Shown here in pieces: positions 1 to 6,955 of a stretch of 7,330 nucleotides of DNA. Both the position numbers and the translations under genes were made by a program. Positions within the stretch are counted from its first letter, which is position 1; each line of letters opens with the position of its first letter. Below the pieces are notes generated by a model. That model was given only the letters and a program-made list of their open reading frames with translations, did no database searches and was not told the origin of the DNA. This stretch comes from an uncultured Caryophanales bacterium. Its GTDB lineage: Bacteria > Bacillota_I > Bacilli_A > RFN20 > CAG-826. The stretch spans positions 1-7,330 of the forward strand of contig CAMKAQ010000041.1 of assembly GCA_946410525.1 (NCBI GenBank), given 5' to 3'.

Positions 1-1
1 C

Positions 2-952
2 AACTTCGAGAAGTTCAACCTTACCTGGGATGCCCTTGATGGCGCTACCGGTTATAAGGTCTTCCTTGATACCGACAAAGATTTCTCTCAAGGCGCTACC
101 ACCTTCGAAGTCACCGAACCAAGCGTTGAGATGGATAACCTCTTCTGCGACAGCACTTACTACTGGAAAGTCGAGACCGCTGACGGCGCCCATGACTCCG
201 CCATCGGCTCCTTCAAGACCAAAGGACACTTCCGTAACATCAGTGCCGCTCCTGCCTATAACGTCCGTGACATCGGTGGCAAACACACCCGTGACGGAAA
301 GAGAATCAAACAGGGTCTCATCTACCGTGGATCCGAGCTTATCGACGCTGAACTTCAGCCATCACTTGGCAGCCAGCACGGCGTCACCCTTGACGACGTC
401 AATAAAGCCCTCTTCAAAGATGAGCTCCACATCGGCTTTGAGTTCGACCTCCGTAAGGCCGACGCCATCGGAAACCAGGTTGGCTCCTCTCTTGGTGCGG
501 ACGTCGAGTACGAGCGTTTAGCTCTCGGCTCCTTCGCTGACCTCTGGAACAACATCTCCGCTGCCGATCTTAAGAGATCCGTCGAGATCTTCAAGAACGC
601 TACCCCAGATAAGGCCGTTTACTGCCACTGCTGGGGCGGTGCCGATAGAACCGGAACCCTCATCTTCATCCTTGAGGCCACCCTTGGCATCAGCATGCTT
701 GAGGCCTGCATGGACTACGAGTTCACTTCCTTCGATAACGGCGCCCACGAGAGATATCGTGACAGAGCCGTCCAGAACTACGACTTCCCTAAGTTCATCA
801 AGGCTGTCTTCAACTGCCAGGAATACGCTGAAGGCAAACCTCTCAAAGACATCTGCGAAGAGTGGATGCTTGACCGTGGTGTCGAACAAGAAGACATCGA
901 CGCGTTGAGAGAGAACCTCCTCGAACCAGTCCCAGGCTACGTCGCCGAATAA
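2..952 (+). CDS. FN3-like domain plus tyrosine/dual-specificity phosphatase (5' end missing)
   Basis: The frame is open from base 2, so this is the C-terminal 316 residues of a longer protein whose start lies outside the window. Residues 1 to about 78 have the spacing of a fibronectin type III domain (LTWDAL, GYKVFLDTD, TYYWKVETADG, SFKT). A Y_phosphatase3-type catalytic domain follows, with the early motif NVRDIGG (residues 87-93), a DLR motif (149-151) and the P-loop HCWGGADRTG, whose Cys210 and Arg216 form the CX5R nucleophile/phosphate-binding pair. The family removes phosphate from tyrosine, or from Ser/Thr or lipids in some members; the substrate here is unknown. FN3 domains usually sit in secreted or surface enzymes, but the signal peptide would be upstream and no C-terminal anchor or LPXTG motif is visible. 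The internal ATG at 131 lies inside the FN3 domain without a Shine-Dalgarno and is not the start. An in-frame TAG follows the TAA one codon later. Confidence 0.85.
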   Translation, partial: NFEKFNLTWDALDGATGYKVFLDTDKDFSQGATTFEVTEPSVEMDNLFCDSTYYWKVETADGAHDSAIGSFKTKGHFRNISAAPAYNVRDIGGKHTRDGKRIKQGLIYRGSELIDAELQPSLGSQHGVTLDDVNKALFKDELHIGFEFDLRKADAIGNQVGSSLGADVEYERLALGSFADLWNNISAADLKRSVEIFKNATPDKAVYCHCWGGADRTGTLIFILEATLGISMLEACMDYEFTSFDNGAHERYRDRAVQNYDFPKFIKAVFNCQEYAEGKPLKDICEEWMLDRGVEQEDIDALRENLLEPVPGYVAE

Positions 953-966
953 AAATAGACGAACCC

Positions 967-1005
967 AAGACGCGATCCCTTCTCCTTAAGGGTCGCGTCT
1001 TTTTT
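967..1005 (+). terminator. Rho-independent terminator after the phosphatase gene
   Basis: Arms at 967-980 and 989-1001 pair over 13 bp (AAGACGCGA-CCCT with AGGGTCGCGTCTT). There is one bulged T near 976, an 8-nt loop at 981-988, and a run of six T at 1000-1005. It begins 14 nt after the stop codon and separates this unit from the DUF2130 gene. Confidence 0.92.
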
Positions 1006-1054
1006 CTTCTCTCCAATATGGAGTTTTGATATCAAACCATTCAAAATATTATCC

Positions 1055-1059
1055 GGAGG
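1055..1059 (+). promoter_or_regulatory. Shine-Dalgarno GGAGG that fixes the DUF2130 start
   Basis: GGAGG lies 8 nt before the ATG at 1068. The in-frame TTG at 1026 would add 14 residues but has no such site, and the SD would fall inside the coding region. The ATG is therefore the start. Confidence 0.85.
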
Positions 1060-1067
1060 CAACACAT

Positions 1068-2333
1068 ATGAAAGAAATCAAATGCCCGAAGTGCGGTACG
1101 GTCTTTACCATCGATGAAGGATCGTATAACGAGATACTCGAACAGGTGAGAAAGAACCACCTCGACGAAGAGATAGAGAAGACCAAGAAAGCGGTGGAAG
1201 AGAAGTACATCGCCATTTTAGAAAGCGAAAAGACGAAGCTCCTTTCCGAAACCAAAGACAAAGAGAAAGCCAAGGACGAGAGAATCAGCGAACTCCTCCA
1301 TAAAGTGGAGTTACTCGAGAAATCAAACCAAGACGAAGTGGCCAAGGCCCTTTCAAAGAAAGACGTTGAGATCGCTGAGCTCAAAGGCAAGATCAACTTG
1401 GCCGAAATGGAGACCAAGAACAAGGTGAATGAGGCCATCGCCAAAGAGAAAGAGATCCAGGAGAGGCTCAAAAGAGAGAAGATTGAGCTCGAAGGCAAAC
1501 TCGACAGTGACAAGAAAGAATTCCTCATCCAGCTCAAGGCCAAAGACGAGCAAGTGGCCTTCTACAAAGACTACAAAGCCAAGCAAAGCACTAAGGACAT
1601 CGGTGAGGACCTTGAGAAGTATTGCCACAACGAATTCGACAAGATTCGCGCAATAACGTACCCACGCGCGTATTTTGAAAAGGATAACGACGTCGTTGAA
1701 GGAACTAAAGGTGACTTTGTCTTCAGAGATTACGATGAGAATGGCACTGAATTCCTTTCCATCATGTTCGAGATGAAAAATGAGAATGATGAGACTGCCT
1801 CAAAACACAAGAACGAGGACTTCTTCAAGAAACTCGATGAAGACAGAAAGAAGAAGAACTGCGAATATGCCGTTCTTGTTTCGATGCTTGAGCCAGACAG
1901 CGACCTCTATAACAACGGCATCGTCGATGTTTCATACCGTTACCCGAACATGTACGTCGCCCGTCCTCAGTTCTTCCTCCCGATCATTGCGTTACTTGAT
2001 GCCGCGAGCAAAAAGAACAGCAAGGCTTTGGCCATCATCGAAGAAGAGAAGCAGAGGAACATCGATGTCACGAACTTCGAGCTGAAGCTTGGCGAGTTCC
2101 AAGCCGCTTTCGGGAAGAACTACGAAACCGCGACCAAGCAGTTCAATAACGCGATCGAGGAAATCGATAAGACCATCACCCATCTTCAGAAGGTCAGGGA
2201 TGAGCTCACTAGAAGCGGAAACAACCTCCGTCTAGCTAACGATAAGGCCCAAAGCCTCTCTATCAAGAAGCTCACGAAAGACAGTCCTTCCCTCAAAGCG
2301 AAGTTTGAGGCTATCGACACTGAGGAGAAGTAA
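1068..2333 (+). CDS. DUF2130 family protein (CxxC head, coiled coil, possible PD-(D/E)XK-like core)
   Basis: This 421-residue protein appears complete. It opens with MKEIKCPKCG, a single CxxC pair (Cys6, Cys9) as in DUF2130 proteins. Residues about 30-170 are a highly charged Lys/Glu-rich coiled coil with no proline. From about residue 178 comes the DUF2130 core (GEDLEKYCHNEFDKIRA, KGDFVFRD, FLSIMFEMKNE, YPNMYVARPQFFLPIIALL). Asp216 followed by Glu235-Met-Lys237 has the spacing of a PD-(D/E)XK nuclease active site, which suggests DNA or RNA cleavage; that is inference. A second helical stretch (about 355-395) ends the protein. There is no signal peptide or membrane segment, so it is probably cytoplasmic. 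Terminators on both sides make it monocistronic. Its codons include AGG, CGC and GCG, unlike the biased phosphatase and str genes. The biological role of the family is not established. Confidence 0.88.
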   Translation: MKEIKCPKCGTVFTIDEGSYNEILEQVRKNHLDEEIEKTKKAVEEKYIAILESEKTKLLSETKDKEKAKDERISELLHKVELLEKSNQDEVAKALSKKDVEIAELKGKINLAEMETKNKVNEAIAKEKEIQERLKREKIELEGKLDSDKKEFLIQLKAKDEQVAFYKDYKAKQSTKDIGEDLEKYCHNEFDKIRAITYPRAYFEKDNDVVEGTKGDFVFRDYDENGTEFLSIMFEMKNENDETASKHKNEDFFKKLDEDRKKKNCEYAVLVSMLEPDSDLYNNGIVDVSYRYPNMYVARPQFFLPIIALLDAASKKNSKALAIIEEEKQRNIDVTNFELKLGEFQAAFGKNYETATKQFNNAIEEIDKTITHLQKVRDELTRSGNNLRLANDKAQSLSIKKLTKDSPSLKAKFEAIDTEEK

Positions 2334-2344
2334 AGACCAAAAAA

Positions 2345-2371
2345 GAGAAGGCGCCCTAGCGGTGCCTTTTT
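2345..2371 (+). terminator. Rho-independent terminator after the DUF2130 gene
   Basis: An 8-bp stem AAGGCGCC/GGTGCCTT (2348-2355 with 2361-2368, one G-T pair) encloses the 5-nt loop CTAGC. It can be extended by A-T and G-T pairs to 2345/2371. The T-run TTTTT (2367-2371), then C and four more T, completes the signal. Confidence 0.85.
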
Positions 2372-2374
2372 CTT

Positions 2375-2403
2375 TTGCTTTCAGCAAAGCGATAACCTAG
2401 AAT
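2375..2403 (+). promoter_or_regulatory. Candidate promoter for the acyltransferase gene, placing the start point at the ATG
   Basis: TTGCTT (2375-2380) and TAGAAT (2398-2403) are separated by exactly 17 nt. The -10 box matches consensus at 5 of 6 positions; the -35 keeps TTG only. Transcription would begin about 2410-2411, at the ATG at 2411. The spacer carries overlapping short inverted repeats (TTGCT/AGCAA and GCTTT/AAAGC, 2375-2390) that could be an operator or chance. The -35 sits directly behind the T-tail of the preceding terminator. Confidence 0.5.
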
Positions 2404-2410
2404 GGTTTCC

Positions 2411-3712
2411 ATGAGCAAACAAAAAGAATCCCTTCAGCGGCAGCTTTTGCACCGTAATTTCCATATACCTAACCGTCTATACAACTGGTTCTACCATCTC
2501 ATCATGGTGGACATCCAGCTTAAGAAACATAACCCAGTCGTCCATAGGATCGATGATCCTCGCACTGAGAAAGAAGGGGCCATCGTCCTTTGGAACCATC
2601 TTTCGAGACTCGACCACTCATACATCCAGGCCGTCATGTATCCTCGCCCATTCAACATGGTCGCCGGATATTGCGAGTTCTTCAGAAGCCACCTCCAGTG
2701 GGCCTTCAAGAGGATGAGCATCCTCCCAAAGAAGAACTTCTGCGTCGATGTCTTTGGCGTTAAGGCCATTCTTTCGATCATCAAGAAGAAAGGCATCGTC
2801 ACGATGTCCCCAGAAGGACTTGCGACCGTCACCGGCATCAACGAGAACTTCATCGAAGGCGTCGGCAAACTCATCAAGCACTGCAAGGTGCCGGTCTATT
2901 TCGCAAGATTCGATGGACAGGCTCTTGTCGCTCCAGTCTTCTCTAAGTATTACAGGGAAGGCGGAAGAAGCGAGGTCACCGTCTATAAGATGTTCACCAA
3001 AGAGGACATCATGACCCTCTCACCAGAAGAGATCGAGGATAAACTCAGAACCGAATTCGGCCATAACGATTACGAATACCAAGAGAAGAACCATTTCAAA
3101 TGGAACACCAAAGGGCAGGGGTGCGATGGAATGCATGACATCTGCTATAAGTGCCCTTCCTGCGGCGAAGAGTTCCATATGCATGGCGAAGGAGACGTCA
3201 TCAAGTGCGATGCCTGCGGATTCGAGGCCAAGTGCAACGAATATCTTGAGCTCATCCCAAACAAAGAAATCAAAGACATGCCTAAATACCCTTCCGATTG
3301 GGTGATCATGGAAAGGAAAGACATCATCAAGCAGATCAGAGAGAACCCTGATTTCTCTTTCTCTTTCAAAACGACGATCGGCATCCAGCCTCCAGACCAT
3401 TACGTCAAGAGCAAGGACCACGCCGCAGAGGTGGTAGGGGAAGGCACATTCACTTTGGACCACAAAGGAATGCACTACGACGGAACGAAGCTAGGACAGC
3501 CATATCACATCGATCTTAGCTATGAGGTTTATTACCGTCTCATCTTCGAAGTGAACACCCACATGTTCGCCTTATATATCGATGACGAATACGTCGAATT
3601 CCTCCCTGAAGGGCCAGTCGCATTCAAGGCCGATCTCATCTGCTCAGAGATGAATAGGCTTCACTATAAGAGCTGGCTGCCTCTTGAGAGAGACAAATAT
3701 CTTTACGAATAA
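2411..3712 (+). CDS. Lysophospholipid acyltransferase (PlsC-like) with C-terminal zinc ribbon
   Basis: This 433-residue protein resembles 1-acylglycerol-3-phosphate acyltransferases, which move an acyl chain from acyl-ACP or acyl-CoA onto lysophospholipid at the membrane. The catalytic HX4D box is NHLSRLDH (His63, Asp68). The substrate-binding box is MSPEGL (PEG 134-136), and VPVYFARFDG (about 160-169) corresponds to the fourth conserved block. After the acyltransferase domain (to about 205) comes a zinc ribbon with Cys248/Cys251 and Cys266/Cys269, plus flanking Cys245 and Cys275. About 150 further residues are not assignable to a family I know. No clear membrane helix is visible, so attachment may be peripheral. 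ATG 2411 is preferred because no Shine-Dalgarno precedes either ATG and the predicted transcript starts there. ATG 2402 (436 residues) lies inside the -10 box but remains possible. The gene is flanked by terminators and is probably transcribed alone. The acylated substrate cannot be inferred. Confidence 0.85.
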   Translation: MSKQKESLQRQLLHRNFHIPNRLYNWFYHLIMVDIQLKKHNPVVHRIDDPRTEKEGAIVLWNHLSRLDHSYIQAVMYPRPFNMVAGYCEFFRSHLQWAFKRMSILPKKNFCVDVFGVKAILSIIKKKGIVTMSPEGLATVTGINENFIEGVGKLIKHCKVPVYFARFDGQALVAPVFSKYYREGGRSEVTVYKMFTKEDIMTLSPEEIEDKLRTEFGHNDYEYQEKNHFKWNTKGQGCDGMHDICYKCPSCGEEFHMHGEGDVIKCDACGFEAKCNEYLELIPNKEIKDMPKYPSDWVIMERKDIIKQIRENPDFSFSFKTTIGIQPPDHYVKSKDHAAEVVGEGTFTLDHKGMHYDGTKLGQPYHIDLSYEVYYRLIFEVNTHMFALYIDDEYVEFLPEGPVAFKADLICSEMNRLHYKSWLPLERDKYLYE

Positions 3713-3720
3713 AGGAAAAT

Positions 3721-3743
3721 GGGAAGCGGTGGCTTCCTTTTTT
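3721..3743 (+). terminator. Rho-independent terminator after the acyltransferase gene
   Basis: GGAAGC (3722-3727) pairs with GCTTCC (3732-3737) around the loop GGTG, with a possible extra G-T pair, and is followed by six T at 3738-3743. It lies 8 nt after the stop codon and insulates the str operon promoter from upstream transcription. Confidence 0.88.
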
Positions 3744-3843
3744 CGTCAGTTTAAGCAAAAAGTCAAAAAATAATTATTGAAGAAAATTTCGTGATTTCGC
3801 TATCCACATAACCCAGCGTGTCAAAATCCATATTAATTCGGTG
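3744..3843 (+). other. AT-rich intergenic stretch upstream of the str operon promoter
   Basis: No gene is seen here. It contains a 10-bp AT palindrome (3769-3778), a spaced repeat ATTTCG (3786-3791 and 3794-3799) and an AT-rich segment (about 3822-3839) directly upstream of the -35 box, where an UP element for RNA polymerase alpha would sit. These are weak observations; only the position of the last one suggests function. Confidence 0.4.
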
Positions 3844-3872
3844 TTGACAAGGTTTTTTCTCGCGCGTATAGT
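3844..3872 (+). promoter_or_regulatory. Promoter of the str operon (rpsL-rpsG-fusA, possibly tuf)
   Basis: The consensus -35 TTGACA (3844-3849), 17-nt spacer and -10 TATAGT (3867-3872) make a strong sigma-A-type promoter. The expected start is about 3879-3881, giving a leader of about 58 nt before the rpsL ATG. Placed immediately after a terminator, it shows that the operon is expressed independently of upstream genes. Confidence 0.88.
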
Positions 3873-3886
3873 TCAACCCGTACGCT

Positions 3887-3918
3887 GAAGTGGGGGAACC
3901 CTCTTCTAGCGACTAGAG
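3887..3918 (+). promoter_or_regulatory. Two mutually exclusive hairpins in the rpsL leader
   Basis: Hairpin A pairs GAAG-GGG (3887-3894) with CCC-CTTC (3899-3906). It has one T-T mismatch and a GGAA tetraloop of the GNRA class. Hairpin B pairs TTCTAG (3904-3909) with CTAGAG (3913-3918) around the loop CGA and ends 3 nt before the AAAGGAG ribosome site. They share 3904-3906, so only one can form at a time. This would suit translational or transcript control of the operon, but no ligand is known to me; it is inference. Confidence 0.4.
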
Positions 3919-3921
3919 AAA

Positions 3922-3927
3922 AAGGAG
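3922..3927 (+). promoter_or_regulatory. Shine-Dalgarno AAGGAG of rpsL
   Basis: AAGGAG lies 10 nt before the ATG at 3938. The in-frame TTG at 3929 is only 1 nt from this site and so cannot be the initiation codon. Confidence 0.88.
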
Positions 3928-3937
3928 ATTGCAAAGA

Positions 3938-4363
3938 ATGCCAACAATCAACCAACTCGTCCGCTCTGGTAGAAAGAATTTAATCAAGAAGTCCAAGTCA
4001 CCAGCCTTGGGCAAGAGATGGAATTCCCTTGAGAAGAGCGAGACCAACCAGCCAAGTGCCCAGAAGCGCGGCGTCTGCACCCGTGTCGGCACCATGACTC
4101 CTAAGAAGCCAAACTCAGCTCTTAGAAAATATGCCCGTGTCCGTCTTAGCAACGGATACGAAGTCACCGCTTATATCGGTGGTGAAGGACACAACCTTCA
4201 GGAACACAGCACCGTCATGATCCGTGGCGGCCGTGTCAAAGATCTCCCAGGCGTCAGATACCACATCATCCGTGGTTGCCTTGACTGCGCTGGAATCGAA
4301 GCCCGTCGTCAGGGACGTTCCCTCTACGGAACCAAGACCCCAGAAAAGGGCGGAAGCAACTAA
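3938..4363 (+). CDS. rpsL: 30S ribosomal protein S12
   Basis: This complete 141-residue S12 protein of the decoding centre checks codon-anticodon pairing on the small subunit. Signature stretches are [48 protein letters not shown] and [15 protein letters not shown]. Compared with E. coli it has the N-terminal insertion of about 14 residues typical of Bacilli (residues about 22-40). Lys56 and Lys101, equivalent to the classical streptomycin-resistance sites (E. coli Lys42 and Lys87), are both lysine, the wild-type sensitive state. Asp102 is the residue methylthiolated in many bacteria. The tail TPEKGGSN is slightly longer than usual. It is first in the str operon, and the TAA is doubled (TAATAA), with the second stop overlapping the rpsG ribosome site. 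The start is fixed by AAGGAG at 3922. Confidence 0.98.
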   Translation: MPTINQLVRSGRKNLIKKSKSPALGKRWNSLEKSETNQPSAQKRGVCTRVGTMTPKKPNSALRKYARVRLSNGYEVTAYIGGEGHNLQEHSTVMIRGGRVKDLPGVRYHIIRGCLDCAGIEARRQGRSLYGTKTPEKGGSN

Positions 4364-4381
4364 TAAGGAGGAAAATGAACA

Positions 4382-4852
4382 ATGTCACGCAAAGGTAAAA
4401 TCGAAAAACGCGATGTCCTCCCGGATCCAGTTTATAATTCAAAGCTCGTCACCCGTCTCATCAACCGCGTCATGTACGACGGCAAGAGAGGAACCAGCCA
4501 GACAATTATCTACAATTCCTTCAAGCTCATCGAAAAGAAGACCGAGAAACCAGCCATGGATGTCTTCGCTACTGCTATCGCGAACATCATGCCAGAGGTT
4601 GAGTTAAAGGTCCGCCGCATCGGCGCTGCCAACTACCAGGTCCCAGTTGAGGTCTCCAGCGAAAGAAAACAGACCCTCGGACTCAGATGGCTCGTCACCT
4701 ACAGCCGCCTCCGTGGTGAGAAGACCATGGAAGAGAAGCTTGCCGGTGAGATCATCGATGCTGCCAACGGCGCTGGTGCCGCTGTCAAGAAGAAAGAAGA
4801 CGTCCACAAGATGGCCGAGGCCAACAAAGCCTACGCCCACTATCGTTGGTAA
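4382..4852 (+). CDS. rpsG: 30S ribosomal protein S7
   Basis: This complete 156-residue S7 is the primary binder that starts assembly of the 30S head, contacting the 3' domain of 16S rRNA and the exit-site tRNA. Recognisable segments are [27 protein letters not shown] (residues about 15-35), [18 protein letters not shown] (73-90), RWLVTYSR and [14 protein letters not shown] at the C-terminus; the length is normal for the short bacterial form. A strong AAGGAGG (4365-4371) sits 10 nt before the ATG. Another ATG at 4375 is out of frame and only 3 nt from that site. The gap to rpsL is 18 nt, much shorter than the E. coli intercistronic region where S7 represses its own operon, so that control site is probably absent here. 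Confidence 0.98.
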   Translation: MSRKGKIEKRDVLPDPVYNSKLVTRLINRVMYDGKRGTSQTIIYNSFKLIEKKTEKPAMDVFATAIANIMPEVELKVRRIGAANYQVPVEVSSERKQTLGLRWLVTYSRLRGEKTMEEKLAGEIIDAANGAGAAVKKKEDVHKMAEANKAYAHYRW

Positions 4853-4864
4853 GGGAGAAGACCT

Positions 4865-6955
4865 ATGGCCGAGAACCTTATCAAGGAAAGCGACGTTTAC
4901 GACCTTCCCCACACTAGAAACATCGGTATCATGGCCCACATCGATGCCGGTAAAACCACAACTTCCGAACGTATCCTTTATTACACCGGACGTACCCACA
5001 AGATCGGTGAGGTTCATGAAGGCACCGCCGTCATGGACTGGATGGTCCAAGAGCAGGAGAGAGGCGTTACCATTACCGCTTCCGTTACCACAGCTTTCTG
5101 GAAAAACCACCGTATCAACATCATCGACACTCCTGGGCACGTTGACTTCACCGTTGAAGTCGAACGTTCACTTCGTGTCTTAGACGGCGCCGTCACCGTT
5201 CTTGATTCCAAGAATGGTGTTGAGCCTCAGACCGAAACCGTCTGGCGTCAGGCCGACGGATTCCACGTTCCAAGGATCGTCTTCTGCAACAAGATGGACG
5301 CCATCGGTGCGGACTTCTTCATGTGCTTAGACACCCTCAAAGAGCGTCTTGGCGTCAAATATGCCGCCTTCCAGCTCCCAATCGGACGTGAAAGCCAGTT
5401 CACCGGCGAGGTCGACCTCGTTGGCATGAAGGCTTACTACTACAGCCAGGATAAAGACGAGGCTCCTGTCGAGAAAGAGATTCCAGACGATCTCAAAGAC
5501 CAGGCTGCCGATTACCACCAGAGACTTCTCGAAGCTCTCGCCGAATACGACGAAGAGTTCATGATGATGGTCCTTGATGGTCAAGAACCAAGCGTCGAAG
5601 ACATCAAGAGAGTCGCCCGTAAGGCCGTCCTTACCGCCGAATTCTTCCCAGTCTTCTGCGGAACCGCCTTCAAGAACAAAGGCGTCCAGCTCCTTCTCGA
5701 CGCTGTCATCGACTACCTCCCATCCCCACTTGATATCCCAGGTGAAAAGGGAACCAAAGGTAGCGAGGAATACGTTTGCAAAACCACTGACGATGCCCCA
5801 TTTGTTGGCTTAGCCTTCAAGATCGCAACCGACCCATTCATCGGCCGTCTTGCCTTCGTCCGTGTCTACCAGGGCCAGCTCAAAGCCGGTTCCTACATCT
5901 ATAACAGCTCCCGTGGCGTCCAGGAGCGTATCGGCCGTTTGGTCCTTATGCACGCCAACCACCGTCAGGAAGTCAGCGTTCTCCACGCTGGTGAACTCGG
6001 TGCCGTCGTCGGTCTCAAGTCGACCACTACCGGTGACACCCTCTGCGATGTCAGCGAGAAAGTCGTCCTTGAATCCCTCACCTTCCCAGAGCCTGTTATC
6101 GAAGAGGCCGTCGAGCCAAAAACCAAAGCCGACCAGGAGAAGATGGCTATCGCTCTTCAGAAACTTGCTGAAGAGGACCCAACCTTCCGTGTCCACACCA
6201 ACGCCGAAACCGGTCAGACCATCATCGGCGGTGTCGGCGAGCTCCAGCTCGATGTCCTTATCGACCGTATGAGACGTGAATTCAACGTTTCCGTCAACGT
6301 CGGTCGTCCACAAGTCAACTACCGCGAAACCATCCGCAAAGAAGCCGAAACCCGTGGCAAATACATCAAACAAAGTGGTGGCCATGGTCAGTACGGCGAC
6401 GTCGCCATCAGATTCGAACCAAACCCAGGAAAGGGCTTCGAGTTCGTCGATGCGACCGTTGGCGGATCCGTTCCAAAAGAGTTCATCAAGCCAACTCAGC
6501 AAGGCTTGGAAGATGCCTGTGGAAGAGGCCTTATCGCTGGCTTCCCAGTCATTGACATCAAAGCTACGCTTTTCGATGGAAGCTACCACGATGTAGACTC
6601 CTCGGAAGCTGCTTATAAGATCGCCGCTTCCATGGCTCTCAAAGAAGCCGCTACGAAGTGCGATCCAATCATCTTAGAGCCAATCATGAAGGTCACCATC
6701 ACTGCCCCAGAGCAGTACTATGGCGACGTCATCGGCGATGTCACCCGTCGTCGTGGTGAGATCCAGGAAGAGAATCAGCGCGGTGTCGCCAAGATCCTCA
6801 CCTGCATGATCCCACTCAGCGAGATGTTCGGTTACGTCACCGACCTTCGTTCCCTCACCCAGGGTCGTGGCAACTTCATGATGAGCTTCGACCACTACGG
6901 ACAAACCCCACGCTTTGTCCAAGAGGCAATTGTCAAAGAGAGCGCGTCTCACTAA
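4865..6955 (+). CDS. fusA: Elongation factor G
   Basis: This complete 696-residue translational GTPase drives tRNA-mRNA translocation and, with RRF, ribosome recycling. GTP-binding motifs are all present: AHIDAGKT (24-31), the switch I segment ERGVTITAS (65-73), DTPGH (88-92), NKMD (142-145) and a G5-like GTAFKNKG (266-273). Domain II follows ([15 protein letters not shown]). Domain III contains [22 protein letters not shown], domain IV has the [10 protein letters not shown] and GFPV stretches, and domain V holds [10 protein letters not shown] to [10 protein letters not shown]. The length and the position between rpsG and tuf mark it as the housekeeping EF-G rather than a TetM-like or EF-G2 paralogue. 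The start has an adequate GGGAG (4853-4857), which directly follows the rpsG stop; only 12 nt separate the genes, suggesting coupled translation. The TAA is followed by an in-frame TAG. Confidence 0.99.
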   Translation: MAENLIKESDVYDLPHTRNIGIMAHIDAGKTTTSERILYYTGRTHKIGEVHEGTAVMDWMVQEQERGVTITASVTTAFWKNHRINIIDTPGHVDFTVEVERSLRVLDGAVTVLDSKNGVEPQTETVWRQADGFHVPRIVFCNKMDAIGADFFMCLDTLKERLGVKYAAFQLPIGRESQFTGEVDLVGMKAYYYSQDKDEAPVEKEIPDDLKDQAADYHQRLLEALAEYDEEFMMMVLDGQEPSVEDIKRVARKAVLTAEFFPVFCGTAFKNKGVQLLLDAVIDYLPSPLDIPGEKGTKGSEEYVCKTTDDAPFVGLAFKIATDPFIGRLAFVRVYQGQLKAGSYIYNSSRGVQERIGRLVLMHANHRQEVSVLHAGELGAVVGLKSTTTGDTLCDVSEKVVLESLTFPEPVIEEAVEPKTKADQEKMAIALQKLAEEDPTFRVHTNAETGQTIIGGVGELQLDVLIDRMRREFNVSVNVGRPQVNYRETIRKEAETRGKYIKQSGGHGQYGDVAIRFEPNPGKGFEFVDATVGGSVPKEFIKPTQQGLEDACGRGLIAGFPVIDIKATLFDGSYHDVDSSEAAYKIAASMALKEAATKCDPIILEPIMKVTITAPEQYYGDVIGDVTRRRGEIQEENQRGVAKILTCMIPLSEMFGYVTDLRSLTQGRGNFMMSFDHYGQTPRFVQEAIVKESASH

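Noticed and set aside
131..133. ATG as start of a 273-residue phosphatase
   Set aside because: The frame is open upstream to base 2, the upstream residues complete the FN3-like domain, and there is no Shine-Dalgarno.
1026..1052. TTGATA (1026-1031) with TATTAT (1047-1052) as a DUF2130 promoter
   Set aside because: The spacer is only 15 nt, and the predicted start would fall at or beyond the strong GGAGG site, leaving it out of the mRNA.
3819..3849. TGTCAA inverted against the TTGACA -35 box, suggesting a divergent promoter or operator
   Set aside because: No -10 box is found on the minus strand at the expected distance, and a 6-bp dyad with a 19-nt gap is easily due to chance.
4604..5140. 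178-codon minus-strand frame and a similar plus-strand frame (4647-5183) across the rpsG-fusA junction
   Set aside because: Both overlap two certain genes in other frames and have no family features.
5810..6589. 259-codon open frame on the minus strand inside fusA
   Set aside because: It is a mirror of the strongly biased fusA codons, with low-complexity acidic sequence, no ribosome site and no recognisable motif, antisense to a highly conserved gene.
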